Shown here: positions 44,574 to 53,346 of the stretch, piece after piece
Layout of the letters: each line of letters begins with the position of its first letter
Position numbering within the stretch: the stretch's first letter is position 1
Origin: Hyphomicrobiales bacterium
GTDB taxonomy: Bacteria; Pseudomonadota; Alphaproteobacteria; Rhizobiales; JACESI01
Direction of reading: 5' to 3'
Assembly (NCBI GenBank): GCA_039973685.1
Contig: JBDWKL010000028.1
Coordinates: forward strand, 38,988 to 102,987
Length of the DNA stretch: 64,000 nt
Translations under genes and position numbers: made by a program
The notes under the pieces: generated by a model
The model's database searches: none
Told to the model about the DNA's origin: nothing
The model's input: the letters and a program-made list of their open reading frames with translations, nothing else

Positions 44574-45263
44574 ATGGGTGTAAACCTCAAGAAGATGGCA
44601 GCGGAAGCTGCAATGGAATGGATTAAGCCCGGCATGAAGCTTGGCCTTGGTACAGGGTCAACCGCCAATGAGCTGGTTTATCTGATTGGTGCGGCAGTGG
44701 CGGATGGGCTTGATATCGTCTGTGTGCCAACCTCTGAGGCAACAACAAAACTTGCCAAAGAGCACAACATTCCGCTTACAACACTTGATGAAACACCAAA
44801 GCTTGACCTCACCATTGATGGTGCCGATGAAATTGGGCCAGAGCTAAGCCTTGTTAAAGGTGGGGGCGGGGCTCATCTGCGTGAGAAGATCGTCGCTTGT
44901 GCTTCTTCAAGCATGTTGGTGATTGCAGATGATAGCAAAGTGGTCGACACATTGGGCGCGTTTCCAATCCCGCTCGAAGTCGTGCCATTTGGCCTTCAAG
45001 CCACCAAAGACGGGCTAGAAGCAGCCTTTCAAGCTGAAGGCTTGAGCGGTGAGCTAGTTTTGCGCGAACGTGATGGCAAGCGGGTTGTAACGGACAGTGG
45101 CAATTTCATCTTTGATGCAAAAATGGGATTGATTGAAAATCCAACCAGTCTGGTAGAGCGCCTAACCAGCGTGCCGGGCCTTGTTGAGCATGGTTTCTTC
45201 CTCAATATTGCACAAGCGGCCGTTGTCTCATCGCCGGATGGGGTTAAAGTGCTTCGCCGCTGA
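44574..45263 (+). CDS. rpiA: Ribose-5-phosphate isomerase A
   Basis: A 229-residue enzyme that interconverts ribose 5-phosphate and ribulose 5-phosphate. GLGTGSTANELVYLIG binds phosphate; TIDGADEIGPELSLVKGGGG and HLREKIVA hold the catalytic Asp and Lys residues. An in-frame GTG directly upstream (44571) could also be the start. It is followed 26 bases later by a DUF2059 gene and then gor, an arrangement seen across Hyphomicrobiales. Confidence 0.95.
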   Translation: MGVNLKKMAAEAAMEWIKPGMKLGLGTGSTANELVYLIGAAVADGLDIVCVPTSEATTKLAKEHNIPLTTLDETPKLDLTIDGADEIGPELSLVKGGGGAHLREKIVACASSSMLVIADDSKVVDTLGAFPIPLEVVPFGLQATKDGLEAAFQAEGLSGELVLRERDGKRVVTDSGNFIFDAKMGLIENPTSLVERLTSVPGLVEHGFFLNIAQAAVVSSPDGVKVLRR

Positions 45264-45289
45264 TTAGATCATATTAAAGGACGCGGTTC

Positions 45290-45817
45290 GTGTTTCGATA
45301 TTTCGCTATATTGTTGGTGCTGACTTTTATTGCTGCGACGAATAGTGCAGTGGCTCAAGATGCCGACAAAAATGCGGAACAGCCCAAAAAAACAGAAATA
45401 GCGCAACGCCATTTGAACATTGCCTTTGAGGCGGTTTATATAAGCAGAACCACGCGCGCCTTTGGCGAAGTGCTTCCCAATCTAGCGCGACGGGTAAGAG
45501 CGCGGTTGATTGAACGTTCGCCTAAATTGAAAGACCCAATTGAACGCGCCGTCGAAGAAGTGGCTCTCGAATTGGCGGAACGTCAAGCGGAGCTTGATTT
45601 ATTGATCGCGAGAAACTGGGCAGAACGCTTTAATGAACAGGAATTGCGAGATATATCAGCCTTTTACGCAACGCCAACAGGGACAAAACTTGCGAAGGCT
45701 AACACAGAATTGATTGCCGCAGGTCTCGACATTGCACGCCAATGGGGTCAGCAGATGGGGGCCGAAATGGTGAGCGCAGTAACAGAAAAACTCAAAAAGC
45801 AGGGGCATCAACTCTAA
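45290..45817 (+). CDS. DUF2059 exported protein
   Basis: A 175-residue protein with an N-terminal signal peptide (FAILLVLTFIAATNSAVA, cleaved near AQDAD). The remainder is helical; the last about 60 residues, with ELRDISAFYATPTGTKLAKA, are the DUF2059 core. Starts with GTG at 45290 after AAAGGACG. Function is unknown; it is conserved between rpiA and gor in this order. Periplasmic location is inferred. Confidence 0.85.
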   Translation: MFRYFAILLVLTFIAATNSAVAQDADKNAEQPKKTEIAQRHLNIAFEAVYISRTTRAFGEVLPNLARRVRARLIERSPKLKDPIERAVEEVALELAERQAELDLLIARNWAERFNEQELRDISAFYATPTGTKLAKANTELIAAGLDIARQWGQQMGAEMVSAVTEKLKKQGHQL

Positions 45818-45915
45818 ACTTTGCTTATATAGTTCGCAAAGCTTAGGTTTAGCGAAAATTTTAACACGGCCTCCCAACAAAAGAGACGGGCGGCTTTAAG
45901 ACAAGGAATAATGCA

Positions 45916-47289
45916 ATGGCTGATTATGACTACGATCTCTTCGTGATCGGAGCAGGTTCTGGTGGCGTAAGAGCGGCACGTATCGCTTCTACTCATGGCG
46001 CAAAGGTTGCTGTTGCAGAAGAATATCGCGTTGGCGGTACCTGCGTTATCCGCGGTTGCGTGCCGAAAAAGCTTATGGTCTACGCCTCGCATTTTCCTGA
46101 ATATTTCGAAGATGCAGAAGGCTATGGCTGGTCAAAACCTGAAAGCAGTTTTGATTGGGGCAAATTGATTGCGAATAAAGATGCTGAAATCGACCGCTTG
46201 AATGGCATCTATATCAAAAACCTCGCTGGTTCTGGCGTTGAAATCTTCGATAGCCGCGCAGAATTGGTGGATGCTCATACGGTCAATCTTGTTGGCCTTG
46301 GCAAGACAGTCACAGCAGAACGCATTCTCGTTGCAACCGGCGGCACACCGCGTATGCCTTCTGGTATCAAAGGGATCGAGCATACAATCTCTTCCAACGA
46401 AGTGTTCCATCTTGATGAAATGCCAAAGCGCGTGATTGTATCCGGTGGCGGTTACATCGCTGTTGAGTTTGCCAGTATCTTCAATGGCCTAGGCGCGGAA
46501 ACTCACCTCATTTATCGCGGCGACCAAATCCTTCGCGGCTTTGACAATGAAGTGCGCCAATTCTTGTTTGATGAAATGACCAAGAAGGGCGTCAACATCA
46601 TCTTGAATGACAGCATCGAGGCCGTCGACAAGCAGGCAGATGGCCTTCACATATCCACGACAGACGGCAAAAACATGGTTGTTGATCAAGCTATGCTAGC
46701 GCTTGGCCGTGTCCCTGCAATTGAAGGCCTTGGCCTTGATAAAGCAGGCGTGAAGCTCAACAAAGGCGGCGCCATTGAGGTTGATTCATATTCACAAACC
46801 AACGTTGAAAGCATTTACGCGGTTGGCGATGTAACAGACCGCGTCAATCTTACACCTGTTGCGATCCGTGAAGGCCATGCTTTTGCTGATACAGTCTATG
46901 GCGGCAAAGACATCACTGTGGACCATTCAGACATTGCGACTGCTGTTTTCTCTCAACCAGAAATCGGCACTATTGGCCTCAGCCAAGAAGAAGCTGAAGC
47001 AGAATATGGTGACATCGACATTTACAGCTCATCCTTCCGCCCGATGAAGAACATTCTTCCTGGCCGTGATGAGAAAATGTTGATGAAACTCATCGTTGAT
47101 GCTGCCAGCGACAAGGTGCTGGGCTGTCACATTGTTGGTCCAGATTCTGGTGAGATGTCACAGCTTGTAGGCGTTGCTGTGAAGATGGGCGCAACCAAGG
47201 CTGATTTTGATAACACCATGGCCGTGCACCCAACTGCATCAGAAGAATTGGTGACCATGCGCTCACCAACGAAGCAAATCCGCAAATAG
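45916..47289 (+). CDS. gor: Glutathione-disulfide reductase
   Basis: A 457-residue FAD flavoprotein. FVIGAGSGGVRAARIAS binds FAD, GGTCVIRGCVPKKLMVYAS has the redox-active Cys pair, and the C-terminal HPTASEELVTM carries the His-Glu active-site dyad of the other subunit. The second Rossmann fold (SGGGYIAVEFASIFNGLG) is followed by Arg residues (LIYRGDQILRGFD) expected for NADPH. It keeps glutathione reduced in the cytoplasm. Probably co-transcribed with rpiA-DUF2059 or from its own promoter in the 98-base gap. Confidence 0.95.
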   Translation: MADYDYDLFVIGAGSGGVRAARIASTHGAKVAVAEEYRVGGTCVIRGCVPKKLMVYASHFPEYFEDAEGYGWSKPESSFDWGKLIANKDAEIDRLNGIYIKNLAGSGVEIFDSRAELVDAHTVNLVGLGKTVTAERILVATGGTPRMPSGIKGIEHTISSNEVFHLDEMPKRVIVSGGGYIAVEFASIFNGLGAETHLIYRGDQILRGFDNEVRQFLFDEMTKKGVNIILNDSIEAVDKQADGLHISTTDGKNMVVDQAMLALGRVPAIEGLGLDKAGVKLNKGGAIEVDSYSQTNVESIYAVGDVTDRVNLTPVAIREGHAFADTVYGGKDITVDHSDIATAVFSQPEIGTIGLSQEEAEAEYGDIDIYSSSFRPMKNILPGRDEKMLMKLIVDAASDKVLGCHIVGPDSGEMSQLVGVAVKMGATKADFDNTMAVHPTASEELVTMRSPTKQIRK

Positions 47290-47315
47290 CGGCAATTCAA
47301 AGCGTTGAAAACAAG

Positions 47316-47900
47316 ATGAGTGAGACATTCCAATATTTTGGCTACGGCTCACTCATCAACGACCAAACCCGCCCACCTGCATTGACCGCACAAAATGCCG
47401 TTCTGCACGGCTGGCGGCGCGAATGGCGGGTGACGGGGGAATTGAGCCTGTCGTGGGGCGCTAAGCACAACATATGCGCCTTAAGCGTTAGGCCAGACCC
47501 CACTTGCTCCATTGCAGGTGTCTTGGTGGAAGAACCCACTGAGAACCTTGCAAGCCTTGACCAACGCGAAGTGCGGTATCAGCGCCTCAGCGTTGAAGTT
47601 GAAGCACAAACTGGCCAAAAGCACTCTTCCTATGTCTATCAAGCACGGAAAGAACACAGTGAATGGGGCAGCATGGAATCCCCGATCTGTCTTTCATATA
47701 TTGATTGTGTTTTGCAGGGCGTTATTCATCGGTTTGGCGAAGAAGCGCTTGAAGCGTTTTTTGAAACGACGGATGGCTGGCACGTGCCGATTTTGAATGA
47801 TCGCAGCCAACCAATTTACCCCAGAGCGATCAAATTAAGCGTTCATGAGACTGAATTGATTGACGCGCACTTAAAAGCATACGATGTATGCTGGAAATAG
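47316..47900 (+). CDS. Gamma-glutamylcyclotransferase-like protein
   Basis: A 194-residue protein of the GGCT-like/AIG2 superfamily. YFGYGSLINDQTR near the N-terminus is the signature substrate-binding loop. VAGVLVEEP-type region (CSIAGVLVEEPTENLASLDQRE) includes the acidic catalytic area. Such enzymes cyclise gamma-glutamyl amino acids to 5-oxoproline, relevant beside gor, but substrates vary widely. It starts 26 bases after gor. Confidence 0.75.
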   Translation: MSETFQYFGYGSLINDQTRPPALTAQNAVLHGWRREWRVTGELSLSWGAKHNICALSVRPDPTCSIAGVLVEEPTENLASLDQREVRYQRLSVEVEAQTGQKHSSYVYQARKEHSEWGSMESPICLSYIDCVLQGVIHRFGEEALEAFFETTDGWHVPILNDRSQPIYPRAIKLSVHETELIDAHLKAYDVCWK

Positions 47901-47977
47901 TGGGCGGAGTTGTATATAACGCCTGCGTGATTATTGTTTAGTTTGTAAAAAGCTAGAAAGATAAAAGAGTTAGACCA

Positions 47978-49351
47978 ATGAGTAGCAAGTGGACGCCTTC
48001 ATCTTGGAGAGATAAACCAATCCTTCAAGTGCCTGATTACCCAGACCAAGCCCGGTTGAAAGACTATGAGGGCCGTCTTGCAGGCTATCCACCTCTTGTA
48101 TTTGCAGGTGAAGCACGTCAGCTAAAAGAGAGACTGGGCAAGGTTGCTCGCGGTGAGGCGTTTTTGCTTCAGGGCGGTGATTGTGCTGAAGCCTTTGCTG
48201 AGCACCACCCAGACAACGTGCGCGATTTCTTCCGCGTGTTCTTGCAAATGGCGGTTGTGCTAACTTATGGCGCAGGCAAGCCTGTTGTGAAAGTTGGCCG
48301 TATTGCTGGCCAGTTCGCAAAGCCTCGCTCTGCTCCGACAGAAACCATCGACGGCGTTGAATTGCCAAGCTATCGCGGCGACATAATCAACAACATTGAC
48401 TTCAACGAAGCATCACGCGTGCCAGACCCTGAGCGTTTGGTTATGGCTTATCGCCAGTCTGCGGCAACGTTGAACCTTCTTCGTGCATTCGCGCAGGGTG
48501 GTTATGCCAACCTTGAGCACATTCACGGCTGGATGTTGAACTTTGTTGAAGGCGAGCAGTCTGATCGTTTCAAAGATGTTGCTGATAAAATCAGCGAAGC
48601 ACTTCAATTCATGAAGGCTGTTGGTATTGATGCCGACACCGCGCCTCAGCTTCGTTCAACAAACTTCTTCACCAGCCACGAAGCGTTGTTGTTGAACTAT
48701 GAGGAAGCTTTCACGCGGGTTGATTCAACGTCAGGCGATTATTACGCAACATCAGGCCATATGCTTTGGATTGGTGATCGTACACGCCAACCAGATCATG
48801 CCCATGTTGAATATTTCCGTGGTATCAAAAATCCAATCGGTCTGAAATGCGGTCCGTCAATTGATCCAGATGAGTTGGTGCAATTGATTGAAACATTGAA
48901 CCCAGAAGACGAAGCAGGGCGCATCACGCTTATCGCGCGCTTCGGTGCGGGCAAGGTGGCGAACCATCTACCAGCGCTTGTGCAAGCTGTTAAAAAGTCT
49001 GGCCGCACGGTTGTTTGGTCTTGTGATCCAATGCACGGCAACACAGTCAAAGCGAGCACGGGTTATAAAACTCGTCCGTTTGATGACATCTTGTCTGAAG
49101 TCAAAGACTTCTTCGCCATCCACAAAGCAGAAGGCACCCATGCGGGCGGCATTCATGTGGAGATGACAGGTAAGAACGTGACAGAGTGTACAGGTGGCGC
49201 TCGCGCAATCTCTGATACGGATCTGCAAGATCGCTATCACACGCATTGCGACCCACGTCTTAATGCTCACCAAGCACTGGAACTTGCGTTCCTCGTTGCT
49301 GAGTTGATCAAAGAAGACCGTGACGAGAGTGCAGTGAAGATCGCCGTATAG
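47978..49351 (+). CDS. aroG: Class II 3-deoxy-7-phosphoheptulonate (DAHP) synthase
   Basis: A 457-residue class II (plant-type) enzyme joining phosphoenolpyruvate and erythrose 4-phosphate, the first step of aromatic amino acid synthesis. [46 protein letters not shown] and [12 protein letters not shown] are the family motifs, including the metal-binding Cys, His, Glu and Asp. There is no extra N-terminal domain. Gene names differ between species (aroG, aroF). A terminator follows at once, so it is the last gene of its unit. Confidence 0.95.
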   Translation: MSSKWTPSSWRDKPILQVPDYPDQARLKDYEGRLAGYPPLVFAGEARQLKERLGKVARGEAFLLQGGDCAEAFAEHHPDNVRDFFRVFLQMAVVLTYGAGKPVVKVGRIAGQFAKPRSAPTETIDGVELPSYRGDIINNIDFNEASRVPDPERLVMAYRQSAATLNLLRAFAQGGYANLEHIHGWMLNFVEGEQSDRFKDVADKISEALQFMKAVGIDADTAPQLRSTNFFTSHEALLLNYEEAFTRVDSTSGDYYATSGHMLWIGDRTRQPDHAHVEYFRGIKNPIGLKCGPSIDPDELVQLIETLNPEDEAGRITLIARFGAGKVANHLPALVQAVKKSGRTVVWSCDPMHGNTVKASTGYKTRPFDDILSEVKDFFAIHKAEGTHAGGIHVEMTGKNVTECTGGARAISDTDLQDRYHTHCDPRLNAHQALELAFLVAELIKEDRDESAVKIAV

Positions 49352-49372
49352 GTCTGCTTGCAAAATGAATTA

Positions 49373-49408
49373 AAAACGGGCGCTCTTTTAATTTAGGGCG
49401 CCCGTTTT
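49373..49408. terminator. Bidirectional terminator after DAHP synthase
   Basis: An 11-bp inverted repeat, AAAACGGGCGC and GCGCCCGTTTT, with a 14-base A/T-rich loop. A T-run (TTTTGTTT) follows on plus and an A-run precedes it, serving both the plus-strand gene and the convergent YHS gene, which ends at 49411. Confidence 0.88.
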
Positions 49409-49410
49409 GT

Positions 49411-49872
49411 TTAAAGGGTTTTGGATACTTTGGGCCAATGGCGGTTTGCCTGTTTGATGTGGCCGCGTATATCGGTGCGCCATTTCTTGCGAATGCCAAG
49501 GCTGAAATTCAAATAGAGCTTACCGCCAACAATATCCCATGCTTCCGGCACTGTGGTGGCAACACGTCCTTGCGACATGGCCCAAGAGCAGTAACCACCA
49601 TAAAGCGGCGCATATTTCTTTGGTGATTTTTTGAAAGCGTCCAAGTTCTCTTGATTGGCAAACTGCCATGTAGCGCCTTGCCATTTGGTTGAATACTTAC
49701 CTTTGCCTTTCACGGGCTTGCCAACTTTGAAGTAAGCAACCGTGTCATAGCCGCGAATGGCTTTGCCGCCAGAATTGAAAGTGCGGCCTTTCGCGAGTGC
49801 AATGCCTGTCGTTAGCGTTGTCAGCGCAAAGCCTAGGGATGTGGTGAGGAAATTTCTACGTGTTAGTTTCAT
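49411..49872 (-). CDS. Tat-exported YHS-domain protein
   Basis: A 153-residue protein. The N-terminus (LTRRNFLTTSLGFALTTL) has a twin-Arg Tat signal with following hydrophobic stretch and an ALA cleavage site. The mature protein carries a YHS domain: AIRGYDTVAYF, ATWQFANQENLDAFKKSP, and YAPLYGGYCSWAMSQG with a Cys near the end. YHS domains are metal-related modules in heavy-metal ATPases and copper proteins. Downstream of the alpha/beta hydrolase gene by 13 bases, probably in one operon. Confidence 0.85.
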   Translation of the reverse strand: MKLTRRNFLTTSLGFALTTLTTGIALAKGRTFNSGGKAIRGYDTVAYFKVGKPVKGKGKYSTKWQGATWQFANQENLDAFKKSPKKYAPLYGGYCSWAMSQGRVATTVPEAWDIVGGKLYLNFSLGIRKKWRTDIRGHIKQANRHWPKVSKTL

Positions 49873-49885
49873 CGGAAATTCTCCT

Positions 49886-50614
49886 TTAAAAATTCGATTT
49901 CAAAAAGGCTTCGACGCTCTGCCAATATTCACCCGCGTTTGGTGAGCTGCCTTCTATAAGAGCCGAAGAACCATGACGCCCGCCGCCTTGTGGTTCAAAG
50001 CCAACCGCTTTGATGTTGCTTGCTGCTTTTACAAATGGCTGCCATTGACGAACCTCTGAACGGGCCGAGCTCATGTAGGTGGGAATGGAAATACCGCGCG
50101 CAGCACTTTCAACGGAGACGCCACTCAAGTATTCACCAGGAGAAAAGGCGAGGGCACCGCTGATTTTAGCTTTTCCTTCGCCTGCAATAACAAGGCTTAA
50201 GGCGGCAGAATAAGATGAGCCCCAAATCACGACTTTCTTCGTGCCTGAAAGTTTTTTCGCATAGGAGATCGCAGCCAACATATCTGGTTTCGCATCTAAG
50301 AAGCTATTACCTTTACCCGCTTGCGCCCCGCGTGCTGCCGTCTCATTTTTAACGCCATCAAAAGCACGCCCAGAACGTAGGTCAACACTCAGCGTGTTGT
50401 AACCAAGCTTGTTAAGGCGCGGTGCGATTGTCTTATATTCGCCTCTGCTTGAACCTGCCTGATGGAATAGCACGATTGTTGTTGCGCTGGCCGCATTCTC
50501 ATAATCCGCTGTGATCTCAAGACCGTCGCCTGACGGGAATGTAACTTTGTCTGCCAAAGCTGGAAATGTGGGTAGGGCAAGTGCAAAGGTAAAAGTTAGA
50601 AGTTTGCGAAACAT
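49886..50614 (-). CDS. Exported alpha/beta hydrolase (dienelactone hydrolase-like)
   Basis: A 242-residue protein with a signal peptide (MFRKLLTFTFALALPTFPALA). VLFHQAGSSRGEYKTIAPRL is the oxyanion region, VVIWGSSYSAALSLVIAG holds the nucleophile Ser (G-x-S-x-S pattern), and GGRHGSSAL near the C-terminus could hold the catalytic His. The ATG at 50614 begins the signal peptide; the frame is open upstream to 50650. Periplasmic ester or lactone hydrolysis is likely; substrate is unknown. Forms a unit with the YHS gene. Confidence 0.78.
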   Translation of the reverse strand: MFRKLLTFTFALALPTFPALADKVTFPSGDGLEITADYENAASATTIVLFHQAGSSRGEYKTIAPRLNKLGYNTLSVDLRSGRAFDGVKNETAARGAQAGKGNSFLDAKPDMLAAISYAKKLSGTKKVVIWGSSYSAALSLVIAGEGKAKISGALAFSPGEYLSGVSVESAARGISIPTYMSSARSEVRQWQPFVKAASNIKAVGFEPQGGGRHGSSALIEGSSPNAGEYWQSVEAFLKSNF

Positions 50615-50799
50615 GAGGTTTCCTTTCCATGAGTTGGCTACACAATCCAAATCAAACCCTTCACCGTCAAATCAAGATCGGTTCATCGCAGGCTTTAGCA
50701 TTCAAATTTGTGAAACGATCCATCAATTTTTTAAACTGGTGGAATTGCGTTATTTCGCTAGGCTCCCAGAAAAGAGGGTAGCGAAAAGAGGATCGTGAT

Positions 50800-51246
50800 A
50801 TGGCTGAAATGATAAGAACTGGCGGCTGTTACTGTGAGGCCGTTACATATGAGGTCAAAGGGGCGATGCGTGATGTGGTTGCTTGCCATTGCCAGCAATG
50901 CCGCAAACAGTCTGGCCATTATTATGCCGCGACCAATGCCAAGAAGGCAGATGTAACGATCAAAGGTGGGGAGAACATCACTGTCTTTCGAGCTTCTGAT
51001 TCTGCCTCACGACACTTTTGCGGGATATGCGGTTCGGTGCTGTTCTGGATTGCAGATGACAGCGAAACGATGTCGATCCTTGCAGGCTCGGTCAATGAAC
51101 CAACAGGGTTGAAGCTCCAAGCGCATATATATTGCACGGATAAGGGGGATTATTACCAGTTAGATGATGGCTTGCCGCAATTCCCGGAACTGACTGAGAA
51201 CAGCGATTGTTCTGTTATCGGTGAACAATATGTCTGCAATCACTGA
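50800..51246 (+). CDS. GFA/CENP-V family zinc protein
   Basis: A 148-residue member of the glutathione-dependent formaldehyde-activating (GFA) fold. Zinc-binding Cys clusters are GGCYCEAV, CHCQQCRKQSG and FCGICGSVLFW. Real formaldehyde-activating activity is doubtful for most members. The rest of the domain, including VGSVNEPT-like ILAGSVNEPTGLK, is complete. It is alone on plus strand before the dioxygenase gene, with 54 bases between. Confidence 0.88.
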   Translation: MAEMIRTGGCYCEAVTYEVKGAMRDVVACHCQQCRKQSGHYYAATNAKKADVTIKGGENITVFRASDSASRHFCGICGSVLFWIADDSETMSILAGSVNEPTGLKLQAHIYCTDKGDYYQLDDGLPQFPELTENSDCSVIGEQYVCNH

Positions 51247-51300
51247 TCTTCTCAAATTACCATTATGATTTATTCTCTTTAGCTGAACAAAGGAATATTC

Positions 51301-52095
51301 ATGGCTCGGCCTTCTTCTCTATTCATCTCGCATGGTTCGCCTGATCTGATTTTTCATGACACGGCGGCGAAGCAATTTCTTGAAAAAGCTGCGGAAGGTT
51401 TTGCCCCGCCTAAGGGTATCGTTATTGCGTCTGCTCACTTTGAGACAGAGCGCCCAGCCATCGTAAGCGATCCTGCGCCCGAAATGATTTATGATTTTGG
51501 GCCAATTGATCGCCGTTTGAATGATGTTGTTTACCCCGCGCCAGGCGCACCAGCATTGGCTAAGCAGGCAGCAAGCCTGATTGCAGATGCTGGCATTGAA
51601 TGCGATTTAATTGAGAAGAGAGGATATGATCATGGCACTTGGGTACCGTTATCACTGTTATACAAAAACGCAGACATACCGATTGTTCAACTCTCAGTGC
51701 AAAGACACATGTCAGCAATGCACCACTACAACATCGGTAAAGCCCTTCGCCCCCTTGTGGATGAAGAAATTCTGGTCATAGGTTCAGGCTCTATGACCCA
51801 CAATCTGGCTGAGTTATTTGGACCAGGCGGTTTAAAACATCAAAGGCAAGATGAAGAAGTTGAATGGGCGCGGTTATTTGCAGATTGGATGAATGTGCAA
51901 ATTGCTGCAGGTGCCGTTGATGAGCTTTTGGATTATGAAGCGAAAGCGCCCTTTGTGCGTGAGAACCACCCGACTGCCGAACACTTTTTGCCTTTAATGG
52001 TAGCCCTTGGTGCATCATCGAACGGGCAGGGCGAACGGCTGCATAAATCCACAGAATTCGCTATTCTTGCAATGGATGCTTTTGCGTTCCATTAA
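51301..52095 (+). CDS. ygiD: LigB-type extradiol dioxygenase (4,5-DOPA dioxygenase family)
   Basis: A 264-residue class III extradiol ring-cleavage dioxygenase. His residues of the Fe(II)/Zn site appear in LFISHGSPDL, IASAHFETERP and KRGYDHGTWVPL, and QLSVQRHMSAMHH adds more. It is full length against the YgiD/DODA family. Natural substrates in bacteria are mostly unknown aromatic diols. The next gene, an MFS transporter, begins 6 bases after the stop and may export or import the related compound. Confidence 0.88.
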   Translation: MARPSSLFISHGSPDLIFHDTAAKQFLEKAAEGFAPPKGIVIASAHFETERPAIVSDPAPEMIYDFGPIDRRLNDVVYPAPGAPALAKQAASLIADAGIECDLIEKRGYDHGTWVPLSLLYKNADIPIVQLSVQRHMSAMHHYNIGKALRPLVDEEILVIGSGSMTHNLAELFGPGGLKHQRQDEEVEWARLFADWMNVQIAAGAVDELLDYEAKAPFVRENHPTAEHFLPLMVALGASSNGQGERLHKSTEFAILAMDAFAFH

Positions 52096-52101
52096 TTGGG
52101 T

Positions 52102-53346
52102 ATGCAACTGATCCATTTCCTTCAACAAAACGCCCGCTGGCTCATTGGTGGCTTCGCGCTTTGTTTTTGCTCCAGCGTAGGGCAAACCTATTTCATCGCT
52201 CTATCTGGCGGAGAAATTCGGGCTGATTATGGGTTGTCGCATGGCGAGTTTGGCGGTCTTTATATGGGTGCGACACTCTTAAGTGCTGCGACCTTGCCAT
52301 TCCTAGGTCGTATTGTTGATTTCCGCTCAGTCTCCAGTACCGTATTGCTTGTCTTTCTAGGTCTCGCTTTTTGCGCAGCTTTAATGTGGTACGCGCAAAC
52401 ACTGGTTTTGCTGTTTATCGCGATCTACGGCCTTCGCCTTTTCGGACAAGGCATGATGACCCATATCGCGATGACGGCAATGGGCAGATGGTATGCCTCA
52501 AACCGTGGCCGCGCCGTTTCAATTGCTACCTCTGGGCTACAGCTGGGAGAAGCGGTTTTACCGATTGCGATTGTTACTTTAATGGTGCTTTTTGGTTGGC
52601 GGCAAAGCTGGCTGTTTGCTGCTGTCGCTTTATTGCTGCTGTTACCGCTCGTCTATGGGGTGATGAAGCAGGAGCGGGCACCGCAAGGCGCGCTGAATAC
52701 AGAAGAAGACACAAACCTCCCAGCCCACAGCTGGACGAGGGGCGAAGTGATGCAAGATGTTTATTTCTGGCTCGTCATGATTGTCGTGCTTGCGGCTCCT
52801 TTTATTGGTACCACAATTTATTTCCATCAAATCCATTTGCTTGAGGTGAAAGGCTGGTTGCCGAATATTTTCGCCTCATCATTTTTCGTTATGTCGATTT
52901 CTACAGTTGTGTGTTCCCTTTTGTTTGGCGTTATCATTGATAGATTTAGTGCGGTGTGCATATTGCCGGTTGTTTTGTTGCCCATGGCTGTCGCCAGTTT
53001 CTTGCTCGCTTCCATCGACAACCAAGCCATCATTTTCGTTTTTATGGCGATGTTTGGCATTAGTTATGGCGCGTCATCCACCATGCTTGGAACCCTATGG
53101 CCAGAAATCTATGGCACAAAGTATTTAGGCAGTGTGCGCTCCATTGTAGTGGCTCTTGGCGTATTCGCCTCAGCACTCGGTCCAGGGGCGACAGGTATCT
53201 TGATTGATTATGGCATTCATCTCGAATTTCAGCTTAAGGTAATGGCGATTTACTGCCTTGTAGCCTCTCTCATTATGTTCTTCGTGGCAAAGGCACTAAT
53301 TCGTCGTGGACATTTGCTCAATATCGCGGTAACTCGACAAACATGA
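52102..53346 (+). CDS. MFS transporter
   Basis: A 414-residue protein with about 12 hydrophobic helices. Between helices 2 and 3 the MFS loop reads LPFLGRIVDFRS, a weak form of the usual G-x-L-x-D-R motif. LYMGATLLSAATLPF and helix 11 (VALGVFASALGPGATGILID) are typical. ATG at 52102 gives a basic-to-aromatic start; TTG at 52096 touches the previous stop. Its stop overlaps gltX by 4 bases (ATGA), so the two genes are translationally coupled. Substrate unknown. Confidence 0.86.
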   Translation: MQLIHFLQQNARWLIGGFALCFCSSVGQTYFIALSGGEIRADYGLSHGEFGGLYMGATLLSAATLPFLGRIVDFRSVSSTVLLVFLGLAFCAALMWYAQTLVLLFIAIYGLRLFGQGMMTHIAMTAMGRWYASNRGRAVSIATSGLQLGEAVLPIAIVTLMVLFGWRQSWLFAAVALLLLLPLVYGVMKQERAPQGALNTEEDTNLPAHSWTRGEVMQDVYFWLVMIVVLAAPFIGTTIYFHQIHLLEVKGWLPNIFASSFFVMSISTVVCSLLFGVIIDRFSAVCILPVVLLPMAVASFLLASIDNQAIIFVFMAMFGISYGASSTMLGTLWPEIYGTKYLGSVRSIVVALGVFASALGPGATGILIDYGIHLEFQLKVMAIYCLVASLIMFFVAKALIRRGHLLNIAVTRQT